Shown here in pieces: positions 1 to 8,664 of a DNA stretch of 64,000 nt. The notes below the pieces were generated by a model. The model saw nothing but the letters and a program-made list of their open reading frames with translations, made no database searches and had not been told where the DNA came from. How positions within the stretch are numbered: the stretch's first letter is position 1; each line of letters opens with the position of its first letter. Location of the stretch: the NCBI RefSeq assembly GCF_041081105.1, contig NZ_CP163528.1:2170001-2234000 (forward strand), in the 5' to 3' direction. The DNA is from Promicromonospora sp. Populi. GTDB lineage: Bacteria > Actinomycetota > Actinomycetes > Actinomycetales > Cellulomonadaceae. The position numbers and the translations under genes are program-made.

Positions 1-1
1 C

Positions 2-583
2 AACGACGTCCAGCCGGACGCGCCGCTCGGCCTGCGCCGGGCCCGCGCCGCGACGCTGCTCATGCTCGGCCTGCCCGGCTCGGCGTACCTCTACCAGGGC
101 GAGGAGCTCGGCCTGCCCGAGCACACCACGCTGCCCGACGAGCTGCGCGAGGACCCGGCCTTCATCCGCACCGGCGGCGCCGAGCCCGGCCGGGACGGCT
201 GCCGCGTGCCCCTGCCGTGGGTCGGCGGGGCGCCCGGCAACGGGTTCGGGCCCACCGGTGAGACCTGGCTGCCGCAGCCCGAGATCTACACCGACCTTGC
301 CGCCGACCGGCAGTACGGCGTCGAGGGCTCGACCTACGAGCTCTACCGGACGGCGCTCGACCTGCGCCGGGCCGAGGGCCTGGGTGCGGGCAGCCTCTCC
401 TGGGTCGATGCCCTGGCCGACAGCCCGGACGTCCTCGCCTTCCGCGTGGCCGACGTCGTGGTGGTCGCCAACCTGGGCGCGGCACCGGTCGTGCTGCCTG
501 CCGGGTCCGAGGTGCTGCTGGCCTCGGGCGACCTCATCGACGGCGCGGTGCCCACCGACACCGCCGTCTGGCTGCGCGCCTGA
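2..583 (+). CDS. GH13 alpha-glucosidase, C-terminal fragment
   Basis: Reading from base 2 gives 193 uninterrupted residues to a TGA at 581-583; the start lies outside the window. The piece holds the end of the (beta/alpha)8 barrel, with LYQGEELGLPE and RDGCRVPLPW, which are characteristic of GH13 oligo-1,6-glucosidase/alpha-glucosidases that release glucose from short alpha-glucosides in the cytoplasm. It finishes with the small beta-sandwich domain rich in Val and Ala. The catalytic Asp and Glu are upstream and cannot be checked. Neighbouring sugar-transport genes, if present, are also outside. Exact substrate (isomaltose, maltose, sucrose or trehalose) cannot be told from this part. Confidence 0.9.
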   Translation, partial: NDVQPDAPLGLRRARAATLLMLGLPGSAYLYQGEELGLPEHTTLPDELREDPAFIRTGGAEPGRDGCRVPLPWVGGAPGNGFGPTGETWLPQPEIYTDLAADRQYGVEGSTYELYRTALDLRRAEGLGAGSLSWVDALADSPDVLAFRVADVVVVANLGAAPVVLPAGSEVLLASGDLIDGAVPTDTAVWLRA

Positions 584-593
584 CGAACGTCAA

Positions 594-651
594 TGCCGAC
601 GTAGAACGGAACGCGACGGACCAGCCCGTCGCGTTCCGTTCTACCTCGGCA
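594..651. terminator. Strong hairpin between convergent genes
   Basis: Bases 601-619 and 626-644 are a perfect 19-base inverted repeat around a 6-base loop. The arms extend another 7 bases outward (594-600 and 645-651) with a single mismatch. It sits just after the glucosidase stop at 583 and just before the stop of the minus-strand lipoprotein gene at 655, so it can end transcription from both sides. No U-run follows, as is common in high-GC actinobacteria. Confidence 0.85.
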
Positions 652-654
652 GGT

Positions 655-1086
655 TCACGGCTCGATGCCGTAGAACTCGCGCGCCTCCTCGACGGTCGGC
701 GATCCGTCGAAGCCCACGTCGTTCGCGCTGACCCTCTCCGACGAACCCTCGAGCTGGTACTCCTGCGGCGTCGACCACTCCGGATCGAGGTCGGGGGCCT
801 CGGCATACGCCCGCAAGACCTCGTCGACGATCAGGGCTCCCTCGTCCTCGGTCGCAGCGTCGAGCACGACCTCCGAGCGCACCCAGCCGCCGCTGGGGTT
901 GTCCTCGCAGTCGAACTCAGCGGAGACCACCCCGTCGATCGACAGCGCGATCTCGGCCATGCGCTCCTCGCACGCCCGGTCCGTCACACTGCAGGCGGTC
1001 AGCGTGCCACCCAGCAGGAGAGCACCGAGCGCCGCCACTGCCCCTGCCAGGCGGGGGCGACCCTGCCTCGTCGTCTCGACACCCAT
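655..1086 (-). CDS. Small lipoprotein, possible partner or immunity protein
   Basis: Encodes 143 residues with a typical lipoprotein signal: basic N-terminus, hydrophobic stretch and lipobox LTAC near residue 32, so the mature protein should be lipid-anchored outside the membrane. The mature part of about 110 residues is acidic and has a further Cys pair (RACEER and DCEDN) that could form a disulfide. I do not recognise the family. It begins 3 bases after the stop of the WXG100-like hydrolase gene and is the last gene of that operon, so a role tied to the hydrolase, such as protection from it or anchoring it, is inference from position only. Confidence 0.65.
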   Translation of the reverse strand: MGVETTRQGRPRLAGAVAALGALLLGGTLTACSVTDRACEERMAEIALSIDGVVSAEFDCEDNPSGGWVRSEVVLDAATEDEGALIVDEVLRAYAEAPDLDPEWSTPQEYQLEGSSERVSANDVGFDGSPTVEEAREFYGIEP

Positions 1087-1088
1087 GG

Positions 1089-2672
1089 CTAGTCCTCTCT
1101 CCCGACGCTGACGTCCACCGCGCTGACCGAGTCCCCGCCGAGGAAGCCGCGCTGGATGAGCTGCTGCTGGTAGGCGGCCAGCTCAGGGTTGGTGCTGTTG
1201 TTGTCGAGCGAGTCCGAGTAGTTGCCGTGGTCGTGGTTGGTCATAGCCTCCGCAGCCAGCGCCGGCACCACGCCGAGGTTGCCCCACCACGCGTTCTGCT
1301 CATCCGGGTTGCCCATGGTGACCGTCGTGTGGCTGGAGTTGTTCTCGGGGTATCCGCCGACCGGGCCTACCCGGTCGTCGCCGAGATCGAGGCGCGGCAC
1401 CGCGTCGCCCGAGTGCTGCAGCTCCAGCACGTCCACACCTGGTGCGACGTGCGTGCTGTCGATCGGTGAGCCGAAGGTCATGAGATTCGTGATGTTGTGC
1501 TCGGCGACAAAGGCCGGGTCGGCAGCGATCGCCGCGGCCGTCATGCCGCCCTGCGAGTGCCCCGCAAGCATGACCTCGGTTCCCTCGGGCAGGTTGGCGT
1601 TCTCGATCGCCAGCTTCACGGCTTCGGTCATGGTCGACTCGCCGCCACCGGCAGTGACGAGGTTCCCCGTGACATCCATCGCGTTGCTGCCCGCGAGAGG
1701 ATTCCAGGTCTCTGTGCCCGGGATGCTGACGATCGCCGTCGGCCCGTTCGGGCCCTCGGAGGTCGTGATGCGTACGACACCGTCGCCCGCTTCGTACGCG
1801 TCGGTCACGCTCCGTGTGATGTCGCCGAGGACCTTGGGCTGTTCGATCCCCTCGACCGGCCTTGGGTCTCCCGCGTAGGGGTTGCCGTCGTCGAAGACCT
1901 TGGGGTCCCACATGCCGCCCGTGCTCAGAGTTAGGTTCGCACCGACTATTGCGCCCCCGAGCAGTATCGTGGACGCGATCACCTCTGTGGTGCGCGGCCA
2001 CTCGCCGTCCAGGATCGCCCCGCCGGTCGAGTCCCAGAGCTGCATACCGGCGTCGCCCACGTTTTCGAACGCGCCGTCGATCGTGCTCGCGCGATCGCCG
2101 AGCCAGCCGAGCGCGTCGGAGCCCCGGTCGCCGAGCCACCCGGCGGCATCCTCACCGGCGTCCCAGACGTCCCCGGCCGCATCCTTGCCGGCGTCCCAGA
2201 GGTCGCCGGCCCGGTCCCCGAGCCAGCCGGCCGCGTCGTCGGCCTTGTCTCCCGCCCAGTCGACGGCGTCGCCGCCTGCGTCCCAGAGGTCCCCGGCCTT
2301 GTCGCCGAGCCAGCCCAGCGGGCCGCCGCCGTCGTCGTCACCGCCGTCGTCGGTGTTCGACGACCCCTGGGTCGAGACGCCGGCGAACGGGTTGCCGTCC
2401 AGCGTGTTGGAGGCCTCGTCCTGGGCGTCGGCGTTCGCCTTGGCCTTCTGCGCGTAGGAGGTCAGCGACTCCGCGACCTGGCTCAGCACCGGCGCGTGCT
2501 GGCTGCCCCACTCGTCCCGCATGTACTCGACGACCGGGCCCCACCCGTCGAACGAGCCGACGGCGGCCGTGGCGACCTGCCTGATCGACTCCAGCTCCGC
2601 CGCGCCGTCCTCCAGCTTCTGGGCGAGGAGGCGGACCTGCTCCGGGTCCTGCCCCCACATGCTCTCGCTCAC
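1089..2672 (-). CDS. WXG100-like N-terminus, helical repeats and lipase-fold domain
   Basis: The 527-residue protein has three parts. Residues 1-90 look like a WXG100/LXG helical hairpin with a central GWG turn near 43-45. Residues 119-205 are degenerate repeats built on GWLGDRAGDLWDAG. After a hydrophobic segment near 228-250 comes an alpha/beta-hydrolase domain with nucleophile elbow GHSQGG (Ser373), GDAVPRLD (probable Asp423) and NHDHGNY (probable His480 or His482). Established: WXG100-type N-termini mark type VII secretion substrates. Inference: an exported or surface lipase/esterase, or a toxin. Its start overlaps the stop of the upstream gene by ATGA. No ESX secretion genes are in the window. 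Confidence 0.7.
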   Translation of the reverse strand: MSESMWGQDPEQVRLLAQKLEDGAAELESIRQVATAAVGSFDGWGPVVEYMRDEWGSQHAPVLSQVAESLTSYAQKAKANADAQDEASNTLDGNPFAGVSTQGSSNTDDGGDDDGGGPLGWLGDKAGDLWDAGGDAVDWAGDKADDAAGWLGDRAGDLWDAGKDAAGDVWDAGEDAAGWLGDRGSDALGWLGDRASTIDGAFENVGDAGMQLWDSTGGAILDGEWPRTTEVIASTILLGGAIVGANLTLSTGGMWDPKVFDDGNPYAGDPRPVEGIEQPKVLGDITRSVTDAYEAGDGVVRITTSEGPNGPTAIVSIPGTETWNPLAGSNAMDVTGNLVTAGGGESTMTEAVKLAIENANLPEGTEVMLAGHSQGGMTAAAIAADPAFVAEHNITNLMTFGSPIDSTHVAPGVDVLELQHSGDAVPRLDLGDDRVGPVGGYPENNSSHTTVTMGNPDEQNAWWGNLGVVPALAAEAMTNHDHGNYSDSLDNNSTNPELAAYQQQLIQRGFLGGDSVSAVDVSVGRED

Positions 2673-3355
2673 TGATCCGCCTCGTCGTCCGCCTCGGGTG
2701 CTGCGTTGGGCGTGGCGTCACGGTCGGGGGTCGTCGCGTCCACCGCACCCACCAGGGCCCACCGCAGCTCCGCCGCGACCGATCCGGCCGGGCGCACGAC
2801 GGGCGCGATCTCGCCGTCGTCCGTGCGGATGTCCAGCAGCTTCCCGTCGACGACGGACCAGAGCCGCGGCCACACCACCGACGGCGCGTCAGAGTCGCGC
2901 CACGCCTCGACCGTGACCTGCAGGTTGGCCTGCTCGTCGTCGAGCAGCCGGATCAGCTCCGCGCGGTCCGAGGTAGAGCCCGCCGCCGGCGGCGTGCCGA
3001 GGGCCGGGACGGACGACGCCGGGGCGCGCAGCGCCTCGAACGGCGGTAGCGCGGGGGTGAGCGCAGGCCACAGCTCGTCCACTGTGGCGAACCGGAGCTC
3101 GGCCCCGGGCGCGAGGAACGTCTCCCCGTCCCGCTCGGCGATCACCTGGATCACCAGGAGCACCCGCTCCCCGACCATGGTCAGCCGGGTCACCGTGCCG
3201 CTCGAACCGGACGTCGAGATCAGGGACGCGCGGACGGGCGCGCCCAGGTGCTCGGCAAGAGCCGTGCCGACGGCGGTCGCGCCGCCACCGTCTCGCGCCT
3301 CGGCGGTCACCGCGGCCCACTGCTTCGCGTCTAGCTCCAGAATCCGGCCGGCCAT
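2669..3355 (-). CDS. Unknown protein heading the WXG100-hydrolase operon
   Basis: About 228 residues with no signal peptide or membrane segment. I chose the ATG at 3355 because a purine-rich GGGAG lies about 5 bases upstream; a GTG at 3361 is also in frame. The N-terminal half (residues 1-115) alternates hydrophobic strands and helices, the middle has a PASSVPALGTPPA linker, and the C-terminal half again looks alpha/beta. The tail is rich in Asp, Glu and Ala. No known family is recognised. Because it is translationally coupled to the WXG100-like hydrolase, a dedicated chaperone or targeting factor, like EspG for ESX substrates, is a reasonable guess but has no motif support. Confidence 0.55.
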   Translation of the reverse strand: MAGRILELDAKQWAAVTAEARDGGGATAVGTALAEHLGAPVRASLISTSGSSGTVTRLTMVGERVLLVIQVIAERDGETFLAPGAELRFATVDELWPALTPALPPFEALRAPASSVPALGTPPAAGSTSDRAELIRLLDDEQANLQVTVEAWRDSDAPSVVWPRLWSVVDGKLLDIRTDDGEIAPVVRPAGSVAAELRWALVGAVDATTPDRDATPNAAPEADDEADQ

Positions 3356-3514
3356 GAGCACTCCCTCTCCCTACACACATAAAAAAACTATCCCGCGGCA
3401 TACCGCAGCCGAACCGTATCTCCGCGCCCGAGGTGCGTCCACGATTGGACTACCCATGGCCAAAGGTCAGGTCAGGCCGTATCTTGCCGCGCCGCGGGGG
3501 CCTGAGCGAACGGG

Positions 3515-4270
3515 CTAGGTCAGGAGCCGGGACAGGAACTCGCGGGTACGAGGCTCGCGCGGGTCGTTGAGGACCCGTCGGGTGGGCCCCTCCTCGCAGA
3601 CGCGGCCCGCGTCGAGAAAGACGATGCGGTCCGCCACCTCGCGGGCGAACGCCATCTCGTGGGTCGCCATGAGGATCGTCGCGCCGTCGGCCTTGACCCG
3701 TCGTACCAGAGCGAGCACCTCGCCCACGAGCTCGGGGTCCAGGGCGGAGGTGATCTCGTCCAGGAGCAGCAGCTCGGGCCGGTCGATGATCGCCCGGACT
3801 ATCGCCACGCGCTGCTGCTGCCCGCCCGAGAGGGTGTCCGGGTAGGCGCGCGCCTTGGCACCGAGCCCGATCGACTCGAGCAGCTCCATGGCGCGCGCCT
3901 CGGCGTCGGCCCGCCGGACCCGGTGGACCAGGCGGGACGCGAGGGTCACGTTCTCCAGCACGCTCAGGTGCGGGAACAGGTTGTAGGCCTGGAACACCGT
4001 GCCGATGCGGGCGCGCACGGCATCGCCGTCCACCCGCGGGTCGGAGATGTCCTCGCCCGACAGCCGGATCCGGCCGTCGTCGATGTGCTCCAGCAGGTTG
4101 ACGGTGCGCAGCAGCGTCGACTTGCCCGCGCCGGAGGCTCCGATGACGGCGACCACCTCGTGCTCGGCCACCTTCAGGGAGACGCCACGCAGCACCTCGT
4201 GCGTGCCGAACGCGCACCACACGTCGCGCAGCTCCAGGACCGTCCTGCCGTCCGTCTGGTCCAGGCTCAC
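3515..4270 (-). CDS. Polar amino-acid ABC transporter, ATPase
   Basis: A 251-residue GlnQ/HisP-type ATPase. Visible: Walker A GASGAGKST near residue 43, Q-loop VFQAYNLFPH, signature LSGGQQQR, Walker B LLLLDEITSALDPE and switch His in ATHEM. The VFQ.YNLFPH sequence and short length are typical of polar amino-acid importers. It powers the permease encoded just upstream, whose stop overlaps this start by 4 bases. The Walker B region reads DEITSALDPE; the family usually has DEPTSALDPE, and the Pro-to-Ile change is mild but unusual. It is the last gene of a binding protein-permease-ATPase operon. Confidence 0.92.
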   Translation of the reverse strand: MSLDQTDGRTVLELRDVWCAFGTHEVLRGVSLKVAEHEVVAVIGASGAGKSTLLRTVNLLEHIDDGRIRLSGEDISDPRVDGDAVRARIGTVFQAYNLFPHLSVLENVTLASRLVHRVRRADAEARAMELLESIGLGAKARAYPDTLSGGQQQRVAIVRAIIDRPELLLLDEITSALDPELVGEVLALVRRVKADGATILMATHEMAFAREVADRIVFLDAGRVCEEGPTRRVLNDPREPRTREFLSRLLT

Positions 4271-5127
4271 ACCAGGCTCCCCGTCTGCTCGCGGGCGCGC
4301 AGCCGCGCCGAGTACCAGTCGGTCAGCCGGATCATCGGCAGCGCGAGCAGCACGAACAGCAGCCCGGCCACCACGTACGGCGTGAAGTCGTAGTGCCGCG
4401 CGGTCTCGATCTGCGCGGCCCGGACGGCGTCCACGGCACCGAGCACGGAGATGAGGCCGACGTCCTTCTGCATGGCGACGAAGTCGTTCATGAGCGCGGG
4501 CGCCACCTTGCGCACCGCCTGCGGCAGCACCACCCGGCGCAGCGCCTGGCCGTGGGTGAGGCCCAGCGACCGCGCGGCCAGCCGCTGCGACGGGTGCACC
4601 GCCTCGATGCCCGCCCGGAACACCTCCGCGACATAGGCCGAGTACGTCAGGATCAGCGCGACGGTGCCCCAGAACGCGGCGTCCATCCGGCCGAAGAGCT
4701 CCAGGCCCGGCACCCCGAATCCGATCACGTACAGCACGATGATCAGCGGCGTCCCACGGAACAGGTCCGTATAGCCGGCCGCGAGCGCCCGCACCGGGAA
4801 GAAGACGGCTCCGCGCAGCGTGCGCAGGGTGGCGATCACCAGGGCGAGCAGCAGTACGCCGACGCTCGCGACGGCCAGCACCCGGACGTTCAGCCAGAGG
4901 CCGTCCAGGACGCGGGGCAGGGCCTCCCAGGCGACGTCCGGGTCGAGGAACGTCTCCCGCACGCGTTCCCAGCCGGGCGTCGCGCCGAGGCCGAGCACGA
5001 GGGCGGTCGCGAGGACCAGGGTGCTGACCAGGCCGGTCAGGACTGATCTGGTGGTCTGCCGACGGCGGTAGGCGCGCCGGTCGAGCTCGATCGCGCTGGG
5101 CGGGTGGCCGCTCGCTCCAGCGCTCAC
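4267..5127 (-). CDS. Polar amino-acid ABC transporter, permease
   Basis: HisM/GlnP-type inner-membrane permease. A cytoplasmic N-terminus of about 35 residues is followed by several hydrophobic helices. The EAA-type loop AARSLGLTHGQALRR, which contacts the ATPase, is clear, as is the family segment PLIIVLYVIGFG. I prefer the GTG at 5127, which overlaps the binding-protein stop as GTGA; an in-frame GTG at 5163 would add 12 residues. Only one permease gene is present, so the transporter probably works as a homodimer, as is usual for many polar amino-acid importers. Confidence 0.9.
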   Translation of the reverse strand: MSAGASGHPPSAIELDRRAYRRRQTTRSVLTGLVSTLVLATALVLGLGATPGWERVRETFLDPDVAWEALPRVLDGLWLNVRVLAVASVGVLLLALVIATLRTLRGAVFFPVRALAAGYTDLFRGTPLIIVLYVIGFGVPGLELFGRMDAAFWGTVALILTYSAYVAEVFRAGIEAVHPSQRLAARSLGLTHGQALRRVVLPQAVRKVAPALMNDFVAMQKDVGLISVLGAVDAVRAAQIETARHYDFTPYVVAGLLFVLLALPMIRLTDWYSARLRAREQTGSLV

Positions 5128-5957
5128 TCCAGGACCGGTGCCGCGCCCTGGCCGCCGAGCCACTCCTCCTGAAGCGTGTCGAGCGTGCCGTCCTCGCGGA
5201 GCTCGTCGACGGCGGCGGTCACGTCGGCGGTCAGGGGCGAGTCCTTCGGGAGCACGATGCCGAACTCGTCACCGCCCTGAGACCCGGGCAGCTGGCCGAC
5301 GATGCTGCCGCCGTCGAGCTCGGCGGACGTCAGGTAGAACCCGGTGGGCAGGTCCACGACCAGGGCGTCGACGGTGCCGCTCTGCAGGGCGAGCTTGGCG
5401 TCGTCGTTCGAGCTGAAGACCTGGGCGCCGTCGTCGGGCGCGATGATCTCCTCGACGGCGTCGAGGCTGGTGCTGCCGGTGGCAGCGCCGACCCGGAGCG
5501 GCTTGAGGTCGTCGATACCGGTGGCGGACGCCGCCGGGGAGTCCTCGACGGTGATCACTACCTGGGTGGTCACGTAGTAGGGCGTGGAGAAGTCCACTGC
5601 CGCACGGCGCTCGTCCGTGACGGAGAACTGCTGGAGGTTCAGGTCGAAGTCCTTGGGGCCGGGCGCGATGGCCTCGTCGAACGTGGTGCGGACCCACTCG
5701 ACGTCGGCGGGGGCGAAGCCCATCCGGTCGGCGACGGCGTAGGCGACAGCGGCCTCGAACCCCTCGCCCGACGCCGGGTCGTCGTCCTCGACCCACGGGG
5801 AGTACGCGGGCTCACCGGTGGCGATCGTCAGCTTGCCGTCGGTGACGTACCCGCTGCTCTCCTCCGCGCCCGGGTCCGCGCTCGGGGCGGCACAGCCGGC
5901 GAGCGCGACGGTGAGGGCGGCGGCTACGGGCAGGGCGAGCCGGGCTGGGCGCATCAT
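5124..5957 (-). CDS. Polar amino-acid ABC transporter, binding lipoprotein
   Basis: A 277-residue periplasmic-type binding protein (SBP_bac_3 family). The signal ends in lipobox LAGC near residue 22, so it is membrane-anchored on the outside. The mature protein shows family features: LTIATGEPAYSPWV, the DFDLNLQQFSVTDER segment that leads into DFSTPYY, and an acidic ligand pocket. A GGAGGT ribosome site lies about 8 bases before the start. First gene of the importer operon, so substrate choice rests here. Which amino acid is bound cannot be read from the sequence. Confidence 0.9.
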   Translation of the reverse strand: MMRPARLALPVAAALTVALAGCAAPSADPGAEESSGYVTDGKLTIATGEPAYSPWVEDDDPASGEGFEAAVAYAVADRMGFAPADVEWVRTTFDEAIAPGPKDFDLNLQQFSVTDERRAAVDFSTPYYVTTQVVITVEDSPAASATGIDDLKPLRVGAATGSTSLDAVEEIIAPDDGAQVFSSNDDAKLALQSGTVDALVVDLPTGFYLTSAELDGGSIVGQLPGSQGGDEFGIVLPKDSPLTADVTAAVDELREDGTLDTLQEEWLGGQGAAPVLE

Positions 5958-6058
5958 CGGACGTGACCTCCAGGGGACGAATGCCCCCAGATTGTTGCAC
6001 CTGACGCCGGTCTGGGCACCGGAAAACCGAGAGCTGGCACCGGTGGGACAATAGGGCC

Positions 6059-7245
6059 GTGACCTCCGTCCTCGACACCCCTGTGCTCAAGCCCCTGCAG
6101 ATCGGTCCGATCACCGTCTCGACGCCGGTGGTGCTCGCGCCGATGGCGGGGGTGACCAACCGCGCCTTCCGGACGCTGTGCCGCGAGGCCGGCCGGTCTA
6201 CCGGCTTCGACCCCGGCCTGTACGTGGCCGAGATGGTCACCAGCCGGGCGCTCGTGGAGCGCAACGTCGAGGCGCTGCGCATCGTGACGTTCGGCGAGGA
6301 CGAGACGCCGCGCTCCGCCCAGGTGTACGGCGTGGACCCGGCCACCGTCGGCGCGGCGGTGAAGATCATCGCGGGCGAGGACCGGGCCGACCACGTCGAC
6401 CTCAACTTCGGCTGCCCTGTGCCCAAGGTGACCCGCAAGGGCGGCGGCGCGGCGCTGCCGTGGAAGAAGCAGCTGTTCACGGACATCGTCCGATCAGCGG
6501 TCCAGGCTGCCGAGCCGTACGGCGTGCCCGTCACGATCAAGATGCGCAAGGGCATCGACGACGACCACCTGACCTACCTGGAGGCCGGCCGGATCGCGGA
6601 GTCCCTCGGCGTCGCCGCCGTCTCGTTGCATGCCCGCACCGCCGCCCAGCACTACTCCGGGCAGGCCGAGTGGGAGGCGATCGCGCGCCTCAAGGAGGCC
6701 GTGCGGACGGTCCCGGTGCTCGGCAACGGCGACATCTGGTCCGCGGAGGACGCCCTGCGGATGGTCGAGCAGACGGGGGCCGACGGCGTCGTCGTCGGCC
6801 GGGGCTGCCAGGGCCGCCCCTGGCTGTTCGCCGACCTGGCCGCTGCGTTCAACGGCGCCACCGTGCGGGTCCGGCCGGGCCTGCGCGAGGTCGCCGACGC
6901 GATCTACCGCCACGGTGAGCTGATGGTCGAGTACTTCGACGGCGACGAGGGCAAGGGCATGCGCGACCTGCGCAAGCACATGGCCTGGTACCTCAAGGGC
7001 TACGCCGTCGGGGGCGAGGCGCGGCACTCGCTCGCGCTCATCAGCACCCTGGCCGAGCTGCGCGAGCGGCTCGACGGCCTCGACCTGGACGCCCCGTACC
7101 CCGGGGAGGACGCCGAAGGCCCCCGCGGCCGCGCCGGCTCCCCAAGACCCCGCACCTGCCGTACGGCTGGCTCGACTCCCGGGACCTGTCGGAGGAGTTC
7201 GAGGCCAAGCTGCGCGAGGCGGAGCTGAGCGTCAGCGGCGGCTGA
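6059..7245 (+). CDS. dusB: tRNA-dihydrouridine synthase (apparent frameshift near 7141)
   Basis: FMN enzyme reducing specific uridines in tRNA to dihydrouridine. Seen: APMAGVTNRAFR at the N-terminus, LNFGCPVPKV with the catalytic Cys, TIKMRKG, HARTAAQHYSG, and GRGCQGRPW near the end of the barrel. GTG start at 6059. The original frame runs to 7228 but becomes Arg/Pro-rich nonsense after PRGRAGSP. Adding one C in the CCCC run at 7140-7143 restores a family-like tail (PHLPYGWLDSRDL, then a helix ending in SVSGG) and a TGA at 7243-7245. The length 6059-7245 is one base short of a multiple of three. I consider the gene intact apart from a sequence error. Confidence 0.9.
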
Positions 7246-7341
7246 CGAAGGGTGCAGCGCAGGGTACGGGCCGAGGAACGAGGCACGTGCCCGGAGCGGA
7301 ACACGAGGAAGCCGCTAGAAGACTCAGTGGCTGAGCGCCCG

Positions 7342-8529
7342 CTACGGCTCCTCCGGCGGCAGGACCCGCCCCATGATGGAGGACGCCATGACGATCCCCG
7401 GATCGTCCCGCCCCGCCGCGGGCTCGCGGCCTTGCAGGAGCGCCGCCCCGTCCCGCGCCCAGCTCAGGCCCGGCCTGCCCGAAGCCGCCCGGTACAGCGC
7501 GTCCAGGTGGTCCGGATGCCGCTCGGCGAGCAGGGCCAGCACCCACGACGGCGCGTCGGGGTCGGCCAGCACCTGCGCCAGCCGCTGCGGCTTCCACGGT
7601 TCGAGCGGCGCGGTGTGCACCTCGCGGAGCTGCCCGTACCAGTCGAGCAGGCGCAGCCCCTTGACGGGGTGGTGCACCAGGGCGAACGCCGGGTCGTCGG
7701 GGTCCGCCGCGTCGTCGGGCAGCCAGTGCTCGTCGCGGAGCGACGGGAACAGTGCGAACTCCTCGGCAGGGGCCCCGATCCGGTCCTTGAACCGCAGGTA
7801 GCAGTCCATGACGTGCGACGCCGTGCCCTGCACCAGCACGTCCCCGAAGAGGTCCCGGAACGCGCGGTGGTGGTCGGTGACGAGCTCACGGGCCCGGGCC
7901 AGGGTGCGCGGGTTGCGGTAGGCGGGGCACGGCGAGGACACCAGCAGCCCGACGACGCCCCGCACGACGTCGACGATGCTGTCCGGCGAGTAGACCATCG
8001 GGGTGTCCGCGAAGATCCACGCGGCCCCGACCGGCAGGATCCGCCCGGACAACGGCAGGCCCGGGACCAGCGCGACCGCGCGGATCTCCGAACGCCCCGT
8101 GTAGACCCGGTACTCCAGGTCGTCCTCGAGGTTGTGCAGCACCACGTGCTCGTCCACCAGGTCGGTCACGATGAAGTAGCCCAGCACACCGCCGTCGCGC
8201 CACCGTTCGAGGAGCGCACGTTCGGCGGTGTCCAGGGCGAGCACGGGCGACGGATCATCAAGGAGCTCGGCGACCAGGGAGCCGCCCGCTTCCCGGGGAC
8301 CGGTGTGCACCAGCATGTCCACCGCACAGTCGCGCGTCATCGCGTCGCGCAGCTCGTCGTCGGCGTCGTGCGGCACGAGCGACTCCGAGTGCACGTACGC
8401 GACCTGGCGCCGGACGGCCTCGGTATTGCCGGGCCGTCGCACGTGCGCGACCAGGCGGCGCTCCAGCCGGGTCGCGAGGTCGAGGCGGTCGTGGAGGGAG
8501 TGCTGGCGGGAGGTAGGTGTTGATGTCAT
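7342..8529 (-). CDS. Unknown 395-residue cytoplasmic protein
   Basis: A long, well-conserved-looking reading frame with strong high-GC codon bias, no signal peptide and no membrane segment. It contains a basic N-terminal helix, a central beta-rich stretch (VLGYFIVTDLVDEHVVLHNL, then RVYTGRSEIRAVALVPGLP) and a helical C-terminal half with many Trp, His and acidic residues. No catalytic motif is recognised. It faces dusB tail to tail and starts 136 bases from the divergent Ser/Thr kinase gene at 8665, sharing a short divergent promoter region. No function is assigned. Confidence 0.7.
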   Translation of the reverse strand: MTSTPTSRQHSLHDRLDLATRLERRLVAHVRRPGNTEAVRRQVAYVHSESLVPHDADDELRDAMTRDCAVDMLVHTGPREAGGSLVAELLDDPSPVLALDTAERALLERWRDGGVLGYFIVTDLVDEHVVLHNLEDDLEYRVYTGRSEIRAVALVPGLPLSGRILPVGAAWIFADTPMVYSPDSIVDVVRGVVGLLVSSPCPAYRNPRTLARARELVTDHHRAFRDLFGDVLVQGTASHVMDCYLRFKDRIGAPAEEFALFPSLRDEHWLPDDAADPDDPAFALVHHPVKGLRLLDWYGQLREVHTAPLEPWKPQRLAQVLADPDAPSWVLALLAERHPDHLDALYRAASGRPGLSWARDGAALLQGREPAAGRDDPGIVMASSIMGRVLPPEEP

Positions 8530-8664
8530 GCGACTATCATTGGCGGCTAACCAGTATCAGCAAGCCTCAAACCGAGGCATCTGTGGATAACAGTGAATGG
8601 GCAGCACTCGGCGCGGTTCCGATACGCTGCGCGTTCCGCCGTGCAACCGACCCGAGGAGTTCCC

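Noticed and set aside
7140..7143. Programmed frameshifting in dusB and glyS
   Set aside because: No slippery heptamer with a downstream pseudoknot is evident, and neither family is known to use recoding; similar breaks in three other genes favour sequence error.
7322..7336. Hairpin between dusB and the unknown gene as a terminator
   Set aside because: The stem is only about five or six bases and no stronger pairing is found, so support is too weak.
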